From: Streptomyces sp. TS71-3
GTDB taxonomy: Bacteria > Actinomycetota > Actinomycetes > Streptomycetales > Streptomycetaceae
Assembly: GCF_018327685.1 (NCBI RefSeq)
Contig: NZ_BNEL01000003.1
Span: forward strand, 1,054,001 to 1,118,000
Direction: 5' to 3'
DNA: 64,000 bases
Part shown: one piece after another, positions 8,139 through 15,810 of the stretch
How positions within the stretch are numbered: the first letter of the stretch is position 1
How the letters are laid out: every line of letters begins with the position of its first letter
The notes under the pieces: model-generated
Databases searched by the model: none
Seen by the model: the letters and a program-made list of their open reading frames with translations, nothing else
What the model was told of the DNA's origin: nothing
Program-made: the position numbers and the translations under genes

Positions 8139-8981
8139 GTGGTCAACATCCGCCAACTCGATCCCGACGCTTCTCCGCTCGACTTCTACGGGTCGGAGCT
8201 GCGCCGCCTGAGAGAGGCCGCGGGCCTCCAGCAGAAGCAGTTGGCCGAGCTGATGTACTGCACGGCATCGCTCGTTGGGCAGGTCGAAACGGCCAGCAAG
8301 GTGCCGACACGGCAGTTCTCCGAGGCGGCGGACGCAGCGCTCAAGACAGACGGTCACATGTGCCGGTTGCTGGGGTTGGTTCTGCGGAGCCAGCTGCCTT
8401 CCTGGTTCCGGCCGTATGCGGCGATGGAGGCGAAGGCGACCTACATCGCGACGTATCAGGCACAACTGGTCTACGGGCTTCTCCAGACCGAGGAGTATGC
8501 AAGGGCAGTACTTGGTGCGAGTGGTCATTCGGACAACCATGAGGAGCTGGTCGCGGCTCGACTGGAGCGACAGCAAATCCTGACGAAGGATGGGCCGCCG
8601 TTGGCGTGGGCCGTTCTGGATGAAGCTGTGCTGCACCGGGAGATCGGCAACAAGGGCATCATGCGAAGGCAACTTGAACACCTGTTGAGTCAGCGACAGG
8701 TGTTCATCCAGGTGCTGCCTTTCTCCGTCGGGCAACACGCTGGCCTACCAGGCACTTTCACGCTTCTACGCTTCCCTGACGATCCGGACGTCGTCTATAC
8801 CGAGGACTTCCACACCGGCCACATGACGGCAAATCCGGAGGCGGTCAGGGAGGGTTGGCTCCGTTACGCTCGACTTCAGGCTGCTGCACTCTCCGTTGAG
8901 GACTCGGCGGCCCTGATCGCCCGAGTAATGGAGGAGCGTTATGGGAAAGTCCCAGGGTCTGGCGGCGGCAACGTGGCGTAA
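8139..8981 (+). CDS. XRE-family HTH regulator with DUF5753
   Basis: A 280-residue DNA-binding protein. The N-terminal helix-turn-helix (residues about 15-65) reads ELRRLREAAGLQQKQLAELM then TASLVGQVETASKVPTRQFS. The rest is DUF5753, with YIATYQAQLVYGLLQTEEYARAVL, RQQILTKDGPPLAWAVLDEAVL and VFIQVLPFSVGQHAGLPGTFTLLRF. Homologues act with DUF397 proteins in antibiotic and development control (the BldB/AbaA-type group). The GTG at 8139 follows AGGGGG. Third positions use more A/T than the neighbours. The gene overlaps the DUF397 gene by 41 bases, so the two are translated together. Confidence 0.87.
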   Translation: MVNIRQLDPDASPLDFYGSELRRLREAAGLQQKQLAELMYCTASLVGQVETASKVPTRQFSEAADAALKTDGHMCRLLGLVLRSQLPSWFRPYAAMEAKATYIATYQAQLVYGLLQTEEYARAVLGASGHSDNHEELVAARLERQQILTKDGPPLAWAVLDEAVLHREIGNKGIMRRQLEHLLSQRQVFIQVLPFSVGQHAGLPGTFTLLRFPDDPDVVYTEDFHTGHMTANPEAVREGWLRYARLQAAALSVEDSAALIARVMEERYGKVPGSGGGNVA

Positions 8982-9216
8982 GTCGTCGTACAGCGCAGAT
9001 AACGGCGGTCAATGCGTTGAATGCGCACCGCTCGGTGCCATCCAGTGGCGCAAGTCGTCGTACAGCGCAGACAACGGGGGCGAGTGCGTCGAACTCGCCC
9101 CCACCCCCGCCCACGTAGCGATACGTGACTCGAAGAACCCCGACCACGGCACCGTGACCGTGAGCACCGCCGCCTTCGCGGCGTTCCTCGCGGGCGCGGT
9201 GACCGCCGCCGTCTGA
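8941..9216 (+). CDS. DUF397 protein with a duplicated motif
   Basis: A 91-residue protein of the DUF397 family, partner of XRE/DUF5753 regulators. The hallmark WRKSSYSADNGG followed by CVE occurs twice, at residues about 12-27 and 36-51, then IRDSKNPDHGT and a FAAFLAG end. A normal DUF397 protein has the motif once in about 60-70 residues, so this copy holds an internal duplication of about 24 residues. The two DNA copies differ mainly at synonymous sites. It starts with ATG at 8941 inside the end of the upstream gene. Its role is probably to antagonise or assist the XRE partner. Confidence 0.85.
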   Translation: MGKSQGLAAATWRKSSYSADNGGQCVECAPLGAIQWRKSSYSADNGGECVELAPTPAHVAIRDSKNPDHGTVTVSTAAFAAFLAGAVTAAV

Positions 9217-9217
9217 G

Positions 9218-9802
9218 TCACCGGAAGCCGTCAGTGGCAAGGGACCGTACCGCCGTGCGCGCCGCCTCCAGGGAGTCCGCCGCGAACCCCTGGAAGCGGG
9301 CGAGTTCGGGGACGAGTCCCGCGATGGTCATCTCGGCCTTCACGATGTGCAGGCGGTCCTCGGGGACGCCGAGGTTGGTGAAGTAGGTGCGCAGGTAGGG
9401 GGCCTGGAAGTCGTGGCCGTTGCGGGGTGTCCCGGGGCCGTACGCGCCGCCTCGGCTGAGGACGGCGACGACGCGGGTGCCGTCGAGGACGGACGCGCCG
9501 GTGCCGGGGGCGTGGAAGGCGGCGGGGAAGGTGAGCCGGTCGATCCAGGCCTTGAGGGTGGCCGGCACGGAGAAGTTGTACATCGGGGAGCCGATGAGCA
9601 GGGTGTGCGCGGCGCGCACCTCGTTGATCAGGGGCTCGGTGAGCGCCCATTCGCGCGCCTCGTCGTCGGTCTCGGCGAGGGCGGCGACGTCGCCGAGCTG
9701 CACGCCTCCCAGACGCTCGACGCGGCGGCCGAGGGCGGCGTACCCGGGGCCGACTGGTCCTGGCGGTCCTGGAGCCCTGACGCCCGCCACGGATCCCGGC
9801 AC
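9218..9802 (-). pseudogene. FMN-dependent NADH-azoreductase-like, 5'-truncated
   Basis: The C-terminal two thirds match AzoR-type flavodoxin-fold oxidoreductases: TEPLINEVRAAHTLLIGSPM then YNFSVPATLKAWIDRLTF, SRGGAYGPGTP and TYFTNLGVPEDRLHIVKAEM. The N-terminal beta strand and phosphate-binding loop (an LHIDSSPR-like segment) are missing. The only in-frame start gives a low-quality Pro/Gly-rich N-terminus, and no lost piece is found in the other frames. The break lies close to 9770-9800, right beside the HTH-MNT/HEPN pair. A remnant is likely; a functional short protein cannot be excluded. It would not bind FMN normally. Confidence 0.6.
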
Positions 9803-9838
9803 CTTGCTCCGAGTGAGGTTCTATCACTCATTGTTATA

Positions 9839-9872
9839 TTCATTGGGCGCACGATATTGTGCGTCCAATGAA
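9839..9872. promoter_or_regulatory. 34-bp near-perfect palindrome over the HTH-MNT start
   Basis: TTCATTGGGCGCAC (9839-9852), six central bases GATATT, then GTGCGTCCAATGAA (9859-9872). The 14-base arms match except for one position. The ATG at 9868-9870 of the following gene lies in the right arm, and AT-rich bases (TTGTTATATT at 9831-9840) precede it. The position fits an operator for autorepression by the HTH-MNT protein. It is the most symmetric site in this part of the window. Confidence 0.65.
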
Positions 9873-10467
9873 GAATTCGCCCTCACTTCTGCCGCTGCTG
9901 CGGTCCCGCCTGCAAGGGGAGCTTCTGGCCCTCGTCCTGCTCCATCCTGATCAGGAGTTCAGCCTGACCGACCTGGCCCGTGATCTGGGCGTCTCGCACA
10001 CGACCGTGCTGCGTGAGATCGAGCGGCTGGTGGAGGCCGGAATCCTGGCCGACCGCCGTGTCGGCCGCGCGCGTCTGGTGACCGCCCGTACGGACACGCC
10101 TGTGGCGCGGCCGCTCACTGAACTGATCGAGGTGTCCTTCGGCCCCCGGCCCCTGCTGGCCGATGCGCTACGGGGGGTCGCGGGGATCGAGCGCGCATAC
10201 ATCTACGGCTCGTGGGCCGCGCGTTATCACGGAGAATCCGGCCCGCCTCCAGGCGACGTCGACGTGCTGGTTGTCGGCAGCCCGGACCCGGACGAACTCT
10301 TCGACGTCGCGGAACACGCCGGTCGCCGACTGCGCCGTGAGGTCAACGTCCACCGTGTCAGCCCTACCGCTTGGGCGTCACCATCGACCGATCCGTTCCT
10401 CACCAGCGTTCGGGAGCGTCCGCTGGTCGAACTCGAACTCGAATCTGAATCCGAAGACGAAGACTAA
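9868..10467 (+). CDS. Winged-HTH fused to MNT-type nucleotidyltransferase (antitoxin-like)
   Basis: A protein of about 199 residues. Residues about 10-75 form a winged HTH (LLALVLLHPDQEFSLTDLAR then DLGVSHTTVLREIERLVEAG). Residues about 105-160 form a minimal nucleotidyltransferase: YIYGSWAARYHGE, then GDVDVLVVGSPDPDELFD, which gives the GSx(n)DxD signature. In HEPN/MNT pairs (MntA/HepT type) the MNT protein silences the HEPN RNase, in one case by AMPylating its Tyr. Here the antitoxin also carries its own DNA-binding domain. ATG at 9868 (GTG at 9859 is possible). The C-terminus is Glu/Asp-rich. The HEPN gene follows after 20 bases. Confidence 0.82.
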   Translation: MKNSPSLLPLLRSRLQGELLALVLLHPDQEFSLTDLARDLGVSHTTVLREIERLVEAGILADRRVGRARLVTARTDTPVARPLTELIEVSFGPRPLLADALRGVAGIERAYIYGSWAARYHGESGPPPGDVDVLVVGSPDPDELFDVAEHAGRRLRREVNVHRVSPTAWASPSTDPFLTSVRERPLVELELESESEDED

Positions 10468-10487
10468 CCGAAGGGAGGGGCCTGAGC

Positions 10488-10955
10488 GTGCCCCCTTGGA
10501 ACAAGGGCAGGGCGACCATCGACGAGATGCTCGCCCAAGGTGACCTCGAACGTGTCCCCGCGTCCCGTCAGGCCGCCGAAGCAGAAATGGCCAGGAGCCG
10601 GACACACATTCGCTCCGCCGGGCAACTCCTGACCTCCGACCCGGAGGGCGCCTACACGCTGGCGTACGACGCGGCGCGACGCGCACTGGCTGCGGTTCTC
10701 CAGAACCAGGGCCTGCGCGCCACCAGCCGCGGTGGCCACCGATCCGTCTACGAAGCGGTGCGGGCCCAGCTCGACCCTCCACTCGGCTCGGTCCTGCGTC
10801 CGTTCAACCGGATGCGCGCCCGCCGAAACGAAGTCGAGTACCGCTCGTCCGAGGCTCCGACCGTCACCACGGAAGAAGTCGCGGCAGACCTGCCCAAGGC
10901 GGAGTCGCTGATCGAACTCGCGGAGAAGGCGATTGCCGACATGCCGCGCTTCTGA
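10488..10955 (+). CDS. HEPN-domain protein (SAV_6107-like; toxin candidate)
   Basis: A 155-residue all-helical protein. The pattern AYTLAYDAARRALAAVLQNQG then GLRATSRGGHRSVYEAV and RPFNRMRARRNEVEYRS is that of the HEPN superfamily. The conserved motif is R-N-x-x-x-Y (RNEVEY, residues about 119-124) rather than Rx4-6H, as in the SAV_6107-like group. HEPN proteins are usually metal-independent RNases. The GTG at 10488 has AAGGGAGGGG just upstream, so it is co-translated with the HTH-MNT gene. Together they look like a two-gene toxin-antitoxin unit. Loss of the catalytic His makes RNase activity less certain. Confidence 0.75.
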   Translation: MPPWNKGRATIDEMLAQGDLERVPASRQAAEAEMARSRTHIRSAGQLLTSDPEGAYTLAYDAARRALAAVLQNQGLRATSRGGHRSVYEAVRAQLDPPLGSVLRPFNRMRARRNEVEYRSSEAPTVTTEEVAADLPKAESLIELAEKAIADMPRF

Positions 10956-11126
10956 GGCCCTGCGCCGGGGTTCATGCGGGGCCTGCCTCTGGTGCCCACA
11001 TCCCGGCGCCCGCGCCTGTCCCGCGCGAGTGCCTGGCCGTCCCCGATCCGTGAGGTGCACCTCATCACCCCGGGGTGGAGCGGTGCTCCCTTGTGGGAGC
11101 GCTCTCTGGCGAGTGACCATGCCAGG

Positions 11127-11750
11127 GTGAGCATCGAACCGGCCGTGCGCCGCTACCGCCCGGATGACCGTCCCGCGCTGGACGACATCTGCATCCGCAC
11201 CGGCCACCAGGGCGGCGACGCGCGGGAGCTCTACACGGACCCCGCCCTGCTGTCCACGATCTTCGCCGCGCCCTACGCGGAGATGGAGCCGGAGCTGACG
11301 TTCGTCCTGGACGACGGCACCGGGCGTGCCGTCGGCTACGTGCTGGGCACCGCGGACACGCCCCGCTTCGCCGACCGGTTCCGCGACGAGTGGCTGCCGC
11401 AGGTCACGGGGCGCTACCCGGTCCCGACCGAGGCGCCCACCACCCCCACCGAGATCATGGTGATGCTGCTCCACCACCCCGAGCGCATGGTCCGCCCCGG
11501 ACTCGCCGAGTACCCCGCCCACCTGCACATCGACCTGCTCCCCGAGTGGCAGGGCCGCGGGTTCGGCCGCGCCCTGATGCACCGCTTCCTGGACGAGCTG
11601 CACGGGCGCGGGGTCCCCGCGGTGCACCTCAGCATGGTCACCGCCAACGTCAAGGCCCGTGCCTTCTACGACCGGCTCGGCTTCCGGGAGCTGGACGTGC
11701 CGGATCCGGCCACCGTGACGTATCTGGGGCGATCGACCGCGCGGGACTGA
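11127..11750 (+). CDS. GNAT family N-acetyltransferase
   Basis: A 207-residue acetyl-CoA-dependent acetyltransferase. Seen: VRRYRPDDRPALDDICIRTG at the N-terminus, HLHIDLLPEWQGRGFGRALM with the acetyl-CoA pyrophosphate motif (QGRGFG, R/Q-x-x-G-x-G/A), and HLSMVTANVKARAFYDRLGF at the C-terminus. The long loop RFRDEWLPQVTGRYPVPTEA resembles the GNAT domain associated with bacterial O-GlcNAcase-like proteins. GTG at 11127 was chosen because coding quality drops upstream. The substrate is unknown. It is probably transcribed alone. Confidence 0.82.
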   Translation: MSIEPAVRRYRPDDRPALDDICIRTGHQGGDARELYTDPALLSTIFAAPYAEMEPELTFVLDDGTGRAVGYVLGTADTPRFADRFRDEWLPQVTGRYPVPTEAPTTPTEIMVMLLHHPERMVRPGLAEYPAHLHIDLLPEWQGRGFGRALMHRFLDELHGRGVPAVHLSMVTANVKARAFYDRLGFRELDVPDPATVTYLGRSTARD

Positions 11751-11781
11751 CCGCGGGGCCAGGGCTTGCGGGCTGGTTTCT

Positions 11782-11807
11782 GGACTCACTCTGGACTTGC
11801 TAGTCCA
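11782..11807. promoter_or_regulatory. Small dyad ahead of the aldo/keto reductase
   Basis: TGGACT occurs at 11781-11786 and again at 11792-11797, the second followed by TGCT and then AGTCCA (11802-11807). That makes a 6-base perfect inverted repeat with a direct-repeat half-site 11 bases upstream. It lies about 135 bases before the aldo/keto reductase start. It may be a repressor half-site cluster; no regulator gene is adjacent. Confidence 0.35.
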
Positions 11808-11940
11808 TTTTCTGTGATGCACGGTGGGCCGCGAGTGGGCCGCCCGATCCCCGTCGGAGGCGGTCCGTGAGGCGGGCCCGGATGAAGGGCCCGGACAACC
11901 GGGCCCGGCAGCGGGCCGTGCGAACGGAGTGTTCTTCCTG

Positions 11941-13056
11941 ATGGCTCTCGACCAGTACTACCTGCTCGGACGCTCCGGGCTGCGCGTCAGCCGGCTGGCG
12001 CTGGGCACCATGAACTTCGGCGTCGCGGGATTCCACGCCTCCTACGGGAAGACGGAGGAGCAGGCCCGGCCCCTCTTCCGCCGCTACCTCGAAGCGGGCG
12101 GCAACTTCGTCGACACCGCCGACTTCTACACCGCGGGCCAGAGCGAGGTGATCCTCGGCAACCTCATCGCCGAGGCCAAGGTGCGCGAGCGGGTGGTGCT
12201 CACCACCAAGTTCACCAACAGCGTCGACCAGGGCGACCCCAACGCCGGCGGCAACGGCCGCAAGCACATGATCCGCGCGGTCGAGGACTCCCTGCGCCGG
12301 CTGCGCACCGACTACGTCGACCTGTTCATGCTGCACACCTGGGACCGGATCACCCCCGTCGAGGAGGTCCTGCGCACCTTCGACGACCTCACCCGGGCTG
12401 GCAAGATCCGCTACGCGGGGCTGTCGGACGTGCCCGCCTGGTACGCGGCCCGCGCCCAGACGTACGCCGAGGCGCACTCCCTCGTTCCCCTGGTGAGCCT
12501 CCAGCTCCCCTACTCCCTCGTCGAGCGGACCGTCGAGGACGAGCACGTGCCCATGGGCCAGAGCCTCGGCCTCGGCATCACCGCCTGGAGCCCGCTCGGC
12601 GGCGGCTTCCTCACCGGCAAGTACCGGCGCGACGACGCGGACCCGGGTGCCTCGGGCGGGCTCGGCCTCAGCGGTGAGGGGCGGCTCGGCGAGGGGGCGC
12701 CGTCCGGGCTCTCCCTGGGTGACCGGGAGTGGGGACTCCTTGAGGTCCTGCGGGATGTCGCCGACCGGCTCGGCGTGACGATGGCGCAGGTCGCCGTCAA
12801 CTGGGTCGCCACCCGGCCCGGGATCGGGTCGGCGATCGTCGGCGCGAGCAGGCCCGAGCAGCTTGACGCGAACATGGCCGCGCTCGACTTCGAGATTCCG
12901 GCGGAGCTGCGGGGCCGGCTCGACGCGGCGAGTGCGGTGCCGCCGCGGTCGGTGTACCGGATGTTCACGCCCGAGTACCAGGGGTGGGTGATCAGCCCCG
13001 GGGTCAAGGTGGGGGACAAGCCGGTCGGGTATGTGGGTGCGGTGCGGAACTGGTAG
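11941..13056 (+). CDS. Aldo/keto reductase
   Basis: A 371-residue NADPH-dependent oxidoreductase with a TIM barrel. The catalytic tetrad is visible: Asp and Tyr in DTADFYTAGQSE (residues about 60-71), Lys in VLTTKFTNS and His in LFMLHTWDRI. Cofactor segments are SDVPAWYAARA and IVGASRPEQLDANMAALDFE. ATG at 11941 follows GGAG; upstream in-frame codons are low quality. Members of this subgroup often reduce methylglyoxal-like aldehydes or terpenoid/macrolide sugars. The gene stands alone between repeats. Confidence 0.87.
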   Translation: MALDQYYLLGRSGLRVSRLALGTMNFGVAGFHASYGKTEEQARPLFRRYLEAGGNFVDTADFYTAGQSEVILGNLIAEAKVRERVVLTTKFTNSVDQGDPNAGGNGRKHMIRAVEDSLRRLRTDYVDLFMLHTWDRITPVEEVLRTFDDLTRAGKIRYAGLSDVPAWYAARAQTYAEAHSLVPLVSLQLPYSLVERTVEDEHVPMGQSLGLGITAWSPLGGGFLTGKYRRDDADPGASGGLGLSGEGRLGEGAPSGLSLGDREWGLLEVLRDVADRLGVTMAQVAVNWVATRPGIGSAIVGASRPEQLDANMAALDFEIPAELRGRLDAASAVPPRSVYRMFTPEYQGWVISPGVKVGDKPVGYVGAVRNW

Positions 13057-13360
13057 GGCCGGGGCCGGGGCTCGGTTGTGCGATTGTGCGGGTACGCCGG
13101 TTTTTGCGCCCACGCGGCGGAGCCGCATATCGACACAGCCCCGCGCCCCCTGATCGGGGCGGAGCCCCGTCTTTTCAGGGGCGCGGGGATGGGGGTACCT
13201 CCCACGCCTTCAAGGCAGTGGGGGAGCGACCAGCCATCCACCCGCAGGTGGTCCGGATGCGGCAGAAACCAGCCGGAGCGGGGGAATCTATAATGGTCTA
13301 ATTCGGTCAAATGTTGCAGTGGGGGTCTGTGCGGTAAGGGTGCGTGCAAGGAGGTGGGAC
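13057..13360. promoter_or_regulatory. Repeats and TATAAT promoter before the PP2C gene
   Basis: Bases about 13105-13152 hold repeat family C (GCGCCCACGCGGCGGAGCC then GCATATCGACACAG), found again near 15643-15690. Bases about 13177-13228 hold repeat family B. After them comes an AT-rich tract with a perfect TATAAT (13289-13294) and GGTCTAATTCGGTC. Although no clear -35 is seen at the right distance, TATAAT here is a good candidate -10 for the phosphatase gene starting at 13361. Confidence 0.5.
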
Positions 13361-15523
13361 GTGCGCGGGCGGGAGGAGAGCGCCGTCGGCGCCGCGGCCG
13401 GTGAGGAGGCGGTGCGGGGAGCCGCGGTGCTCGTCGACCAGGCGTTCGCCGACACCGCGCGTGCCGTGGGAGCGCACGTGGGCAACCTCTTCCTGCACGT
13501 CCCGGACCAGCAGGTGCTGCAGATGACGGCGGTGATCGGAGGGCCCAGCAGGCTCGCCGAACCGTGGTCACCGGTGGCGCTGGCGGCGCCGATACCGGCG
13601 GCCGAGGCGGCCCGGTCCCAGGCGCCCGTCCACCTCGCCGACCAGCAGGAGCTGGCCCGCCGCTTCCCCCGCGCCGCGCTCGTGTTCCCGTACTCGGTGG
13701 CCATCTACGCCGTGCCGTTGGTCGCCGGCGGCGCCTGCTGGGGGGTCATGCAGGTGCTGTGGCCCGGCAGCCACGCCGAACTGTCCGACGCGGAGCTGGC
13801 GACGACCGGCGAGGCCGCCGACCGGATGGCCCGGACGCTGAAGGAGGCCGCCGACCACGGGTATCCGGTGCGCCCGAGGGACGAGCCGTTCGCCGTGCCG
13901 CCGCCGCCCGTCACCCACGACCACGCTGCCGCGCTCACCGAGCGCTTCGCCGAAGGGTTCGTCGCGCTCGACCTGCACTGCCGGATGACCTTCGTCTCCG
14001 CCCGTGCGGCCCGGTTGCTCGGTCGCGACCGCGCCGAGCTGCTGGGCGCCGACATCGTGGACGTGCTGCCCTGGATGGCCGACCCCGATCACGACAACGC
14101 CTACCTCTCGGCATTCCTGAGCCGCGTGCCCACGGACTTCACCGCCAGGCGGCCGGACGGCGCCCGGCTGTCCGTCCAGCTCTGCCCGGACGACACCGGC
14201 ATCAGCGTGAGGATCGGGTCCGCGTCCGCAGCGGACAGCGCGGCCGGGTCGCAGCGGGCGTCCGAGGACTCCCTCCGCTCCGCCCCCGTCACCACCGGCA
14301 CCCTCTTCCACCTGCTGCACCTGACCGCGGCGCTCACGGAGGCCTCGGGGGTGCGGGAGGTGACCGAGTCGCTGATGGAGCAGATGATGCCGGTCCTGGG
14401 CGCCCAGGGCCTGGCGCTGATGGTCGCCGACGAGGGCCGGTTGCGTGTGGTGGACTCGCGCGGCTTCCCGCCCGAGATGAGCGGGTACCTCGACGGCATT
14501 CCGCTGGCCACCCAGACCGAGGGCATACGGACGATAGAGACCGGCACCGCCCGCTTCCACTCCGACAACACCGAGCTGGTGCGCGACCTCCCCCAGCACC
14601 GGCACTACCGCCTCATGGCCGCCTTCGCCTTCCTGCCGCTGACGGTCTCCAGCGGCACCTTCGGGTGCTGGGTGCTGGGCTACGACGAGCAGCGGGCCTT
14701 CCCGGCGGACGAACGCGCCGAGCTGACCTCGCTCGCCGGGATGATCTCGCAGGCGCTGGAACGGGCCCGGCTCCACGACGCCAACGCCCGCGTGGCGCGC
14801 GGCCTCCAGGACGGGCTGCTGCCGCGCCGCCTGCCGCAGGTGCGGGGCGTTGAGGTCGCCGCACGGTACCGTCCCGCGACCCACGCCCTGGACGTCGGCG
14901 GCGACTTCTACGACCTGATCGATTTCGGCGACGACTCCGTGGGGGCGGTGATCGGCGACGTCCAGGGGCACAGCGTCCAGGCGGCCGCCCTGATGGGCCA
15001 GATCCGCACCGCCGTGCACACCCATGCGCGGGTGGGCGCGCCGCCCGAGGAGATCCTTGCCCGCACCAACCGGTTGCTGATCGAGCTGAGCGGCAGCATG
15101 TTCTGCAGCTGCCTCTACGCCCATCTCGACGTGCCGGGGCAGCGGGTCGTGCTGGCCTGCGCCGGGCATCCACCGCCGATCCTGCGGCATCCGGACCACC
15201 ACACCGAGGTCGTCGATCTGCCGCCGGGGCTGCTCCTCGGTGTCGAGGAGGAGCCGCGCTTCCAGTCGGTCGAGGTGCCGATGCCGCCCGGCAGCATGCT
15301 CGCCCTCTACAGCGACGGGCTCGTGGAGCGGCCCGGTGTCGATCTGGGGGTGTCCATCGACTCCCTCGCCGAGCAGGTGGCGCGGGCGGGGGGTGAGCGG
15401 CTCGATGTGTTCGCCGACGCGGTTGTTCGGTGGGCCGAGGAGACGGTGGTGCCTGAGAGCAGTGATGACATCGCGTTGCTGCTGGTGAGGGCGGAGCCCT
15501 CGGTCAGCCGTTGTGCGGGGTGA
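13361..15523 (+). CDS. GAF/PAS PP2C-type serine phosphatase (RsbU-like)
   Basis: A 720-residue cytosolic sensor phosphatase. An N-terminal GAF-like region (about 10-160) is followed by a PAS domain (ALTERFAEGFVALDLHCRMTF, about 195-285) and a second GAF (about 315-465). The C-terminal SpoIIE/PP2C domain has ALDVGGDFYDLI, GDVQGHSVQAAALMG, CAGHPPPIL, LYSDGLVERPG and SDDIALLLVRA, so all metal-binding Asp residues are present. Such proteins dephosphorylate anti-anti-sigma factors. An HATPase regulator at 7602 could belong to the same network, though it is not adjacent. The GTG at 13361 has AAGGAGG six bases upstream. Confidence 0.9.
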   Translation: MRGREESAVGAAAGEEAVRGAAVLVDQAFADTARAVGAHVGNLFLHVPDQQVLQMTAVIGGPSRLAEPWSPVALAAPIPAAEAARSQAPVHLADQQELARRFPRAALVFPYSVAIYAVPLVAGGACWGVMQVLWPGSHAELSDAELATTGEAADRMARTLKEAADHGYPVRPRDEPFAVPPPPVTHDHAAALTERFAEGFVALDLHCRMTFVSARAARLLGRDRAELLGADIVDVLPWMADPDHDNAYLSAFLSRVPTDFTARRPDGARLSVQLCPDDTGISVRIGSASAADSAAGSQRASEDSLRSAPVTTGTLFHLLHLTAALTEASGVREVTESLMEQMMPVLGAQGLALMVADEGRLRVVDSRGFPPEMSGYLDGIPLATQTEGIRTIETGTARFHSDNTELVRDLPQHRHYRLMAAFAFLPLTVSSGTFGCWVLGYDEQRAFPADERAELTSLAGMISQALERARLHDANARVARGLQDGLLPRRLPQVRGVEVAARYRPATHALDVGGDFYDLIDFGDDSVGAVIGDVQGHSVQAAALMGQIRTAVHTHARVGAPPEEILARTNRLLIELSGSMFCSCLYAHLDVPGQRVVLACAGHPPPILRHPDHHTEVVDLPPGLLLGVEEEPRFQSVEVPMPPGSMLALYSDGLVERPGVDLGVSIDSLAEQVARAGGERLDVFADAVVRWAEETVVPESSDDIALLLVRAEPSVSRCAG

Positions 15524-15810
15524 CCCCTGACCGCCTCTGGCCCGCGCTGCCGGGGCATCCTTCTTGCGCAGTTCCCCGCGCCCCTGATCGGGGTGGTGCC
15601 TCTTGCGGTGGTTGGTTCGCTGCCCGTTCGTTGTGGTTGCTCGCGCCCACGCGGCAGAGCCGCATATCGACACAGTCCCGCGCCCCTTTCGGGGCGCAGC
15701 CCCACGTAGAGTGGCCGGTCGGGTCTCGGGGCCTCGCTCGGTGGACCCGGGCCGAACCGAGTCACCCCGTCAGCCCCCGTACCCCCGAACTCTCACGAGG
15801 CACCGCACCC
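15524..15810. repeat. Repeats between the PP2C gene and cobL
   Basis: One family A element (GCGCAGTTCCCCGCGCCCC followed by TGATCGGGG) lies at about 15566-15592. One family C element (GCGCCCACGCGGCAGAGCC then GCATATCGACACAG) lies at about 15643-15690, ending in a GGGGCGCAGCCCC fold-back. No cobalamin riboswitch box is seen ahead of cobL. Confidence 0.6.

Noticed and set aside
9218..11000. Insertion sequence or transposon carrying the HTH-MNT/HEPN pair
   Set aside because: No transposase, terminal inverted repeats or target duplications could be seen; only the truncated neighbour hints at a rearrangement.
13319..13360. Start of the PP2C protein at 13319
   Set aside because: The GTG at 13361 has AAGGAGG at ideal spacing, and the earlier codons overlap the likely 5' leader.
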